Source: CAJWBT01 sp964401855 (GTDB lineage Bacteria; Chloroflexota; Dehalococcoidia; Lucifugimonadales; UBA3495). Taken from it: a DNA stretch of 31,131 nucleotides. How positions within the stretch are numbered: position 1 is the first letter of the stretch; every line of letters begins with the position of its first letter. The notes below the pieces were generated by a model. The model saw only the letters and a program-made list of their open reading frames with translations. It had not been told where the DNA came from and did not search any database. The stretch covers positions 1 through 31,131 of the forward strand of contig CAYOAF010000252.1 of assembly GCA_964401855.1 (NCBI GenBank), in the 5' to 3' direction. The position numbers were made by a program, and so were the translations under genes. Shown here piece by piece: positions 30,152 to 31,131 of this stretch.

Positions 30152-31131
30152 ATGACCACAACAACCCAGCTTTACCAGACCGAGCGGGAGGAGCTAATCA
30201 GCGGCAGCGAGGCCGTGGCGATCGCCTGCGCCCTGGCCGATGTTGACGTGATAACCGCCTACCCCATCCGGCCCTACGATACGGTGATGCAATATGTTTC
30301 CAAGCTGAAGGCCGACGGCGCCTTCGACTGCGACTTCATCGTCGCCGAGAGCGAGCACTCCCAGTTCGAGATCGTCAAGCACGCCTCGGCGGTGGGGGCC
30401 CGGACCTTCAGCGGCTCCAGCGGCGTGGGCTGGTTCTACGCCTTCGAGGCCATCACCGTCACCGCCGGGCTGCGGCTGCCCGTGGTGGCGATGGTGGGGA
30501 ACCGGGCGCTGGACGACCCCGGCGCCTTCGGCGTGGAGCACAACGACGCCCTGGCGGTGCGCGACCTGGGATGGATGCTCTACTGGGTCGCAACGGCCCA
30601 GGAGGCGCTGGACATGGCGTTGCTGGCCTGGCGGGTGGCCGAGGACCCCCGGGTCTTGCTGCCCTTCGCCCTCAGTTGCGATGGCTCGTTCCTGACCCAC
30701 TCTCAGGCCATAGTCCAGGTGCCGGCCCGGGAGCAGGCGGACCGGTTCCTGCCTCCCTACGACCGGGGCAAGCTCCAACTTCATCCGGACAACCCCATCA
30801 CCGTGGCCCCTCAGGTGAACGAGGACTGGCTCATGGAGATTCGCCGCCAGTCGGATGAAGCTATGCGCCGGTCTGTCGCGGTCATCGAGGAGGCCTACGC
30901 CGAGTTCAAGGGCATCTTCAACCGGGGCGACCCCAGCCCCTTCATCGAAGAGTTCATGACCGAGGATGCCGAGATGATCATCGTGGGCATGGGCACCCTG
31001 GCCATGCCCACCCGGGTGGCCGTTCGCAAGATGAGGGAGCAGGGCAAGAAGGTCGGGTTCTTGCGGCTCAAGTTCTTCCGGCCCTTCGCCACCGAGGAGG
31101 TGCGCCGGGCCCTGGGCAACTGCAAAGCCGT
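30152..31131 (+). CDS. porA: 2-oxoacid:ferredoxin oxidoreductase, alpha subunit (3' end missing)
   Basis: 326 residues are visible, and the frame is open to the window edge. It matches the alpha (PorA) subunit: EELISGSEAVAIACALADVDVITAYPIRP, the VAESEHSQFEIVKHASAVGARTFSGSSGVGW block, LRLPVVAMVGNRALDDPG, HNDALAVRDLGW, and the domain III start PFIEEFMTEDAEMIIVGMGTLAMPTRVAVRKMREQGKKVGFLRLKFFRPF. The usual YPITP is YPIRP here (R40); the threonine at this place contacts pyruvate in characterised pyruvate enzymes, so the substrate may differ. AGGAG lies six bases before the ATG. The beta subunit gene should lie just beyond the window. Confidence 0.92.
   Translation, partial: MTTTTQLYQTEREELISGSEAVAIACALADVDVITAYPIRPYDTVMQYVSKLKADGAFDCDFIVAESEHSQFEIVKHASAVGARTFSGSSGVGWFYAFEAITVTAGLRLPVVAMVGNRALDDPGAFGVEHNDALAVRDLGWMLYWVATAQEALDMALLAWRVAEDPRVLLPFALSCDGSFLTHSQAIVQVPAREQADRFLPPYDRGKLQLHPDNPITVAPQVNEDWLMEIRRQSDEAMRRSVAVIEEAYAEFKGIFNRGDPSPFIEEFMTEDAEMIIVGMGTLAMPTRVAVRKMREQGKKVGFLRLKFFRPFATEEVRRALGNCKA

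Overview
The window is about 31 kb of GC-rich bacterial DNA with densely packed genes, many apparent GTG or TTG starts, and spacers full of short palindromic repeats. The gene content fits an uncultured Chloroflexota bacterium, perhaps Dehalococcoidia or SAR202-like: alpha2-type glycyl-tRNA synthetase, tandem SDRs, fused CaiB/BaiF CoA-transferases, a thiamine diphosphate enzyme, MeaB, and a 2-oxoacid:ferredoxin oxidoreductase. This placement is inference from gene content; no marker comparison was possible. I see no rRNA, tRNA, CRISPR array, transposase or prophage gene.

Layout. 1-2.0 kb: the 3' part of glyS, an unrecognised coiled-coil-like protein and a PemK/MazF-type toxin. 2.2-3.0 kb: birA without its DNA-binding domain. 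3.1-5.6 kb: three SDR genes in a row. The first two are near-duplicates and the third has lost the catalytic Tyr and Lys. 6.1-11.9 kb: a histidine biosynthesis cluster with a shrunken HisZ/HisRS-like gene, long-form hisG, a phospholipase C-like gene, hisD, hisC and hisB. HisB carries an extra N-terminal cysteine-rich domain. hisA, hisF, hisH, hisI and hisE are not in the window. 12.3-13.1 kb: a convergent crotonase-family gene with a good promoter. 13.5-19.8 kb: a ThDP enzyme, a DUF971 protein, an FAD-dependent oxidoreductase, a cyclophilin-like protein and a double-domain CaiB/BaiF protein, which together look like catabolism of organic acids, amino acids or acyl-CoA compounds. 20.1-22.3 kb: a cysteinyl-tRNA synthetase fused in frame to a GT2 glycosyltransferase, the most unusual gene here. 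22.8-25.6 kb: meaB, a DUF429 gene and a long-form hibernation factor. 25.8-28.0 kb, minus strand: an nfeD-SPFH membrane pair. 28.2-31.1 kb: a FadR-type GntR regulator with a consensus promoter and a palindromic operator, followed by a gamma-delta fused and an alpha subunit of a 2-oxoacid:ferredoxin oxidoreductase. The alpha gene runs off the end.

The second theme is repeats. At least five families of small dispersed or palindromic repeats fill the spacers. Two of them have entered coding sequence: one supplies the last dozen or so residues of the GntR regulator, and one supplies the stop codon of the SPFH gene. A tract built on AGCTGA occurs just upstream of four start codons.
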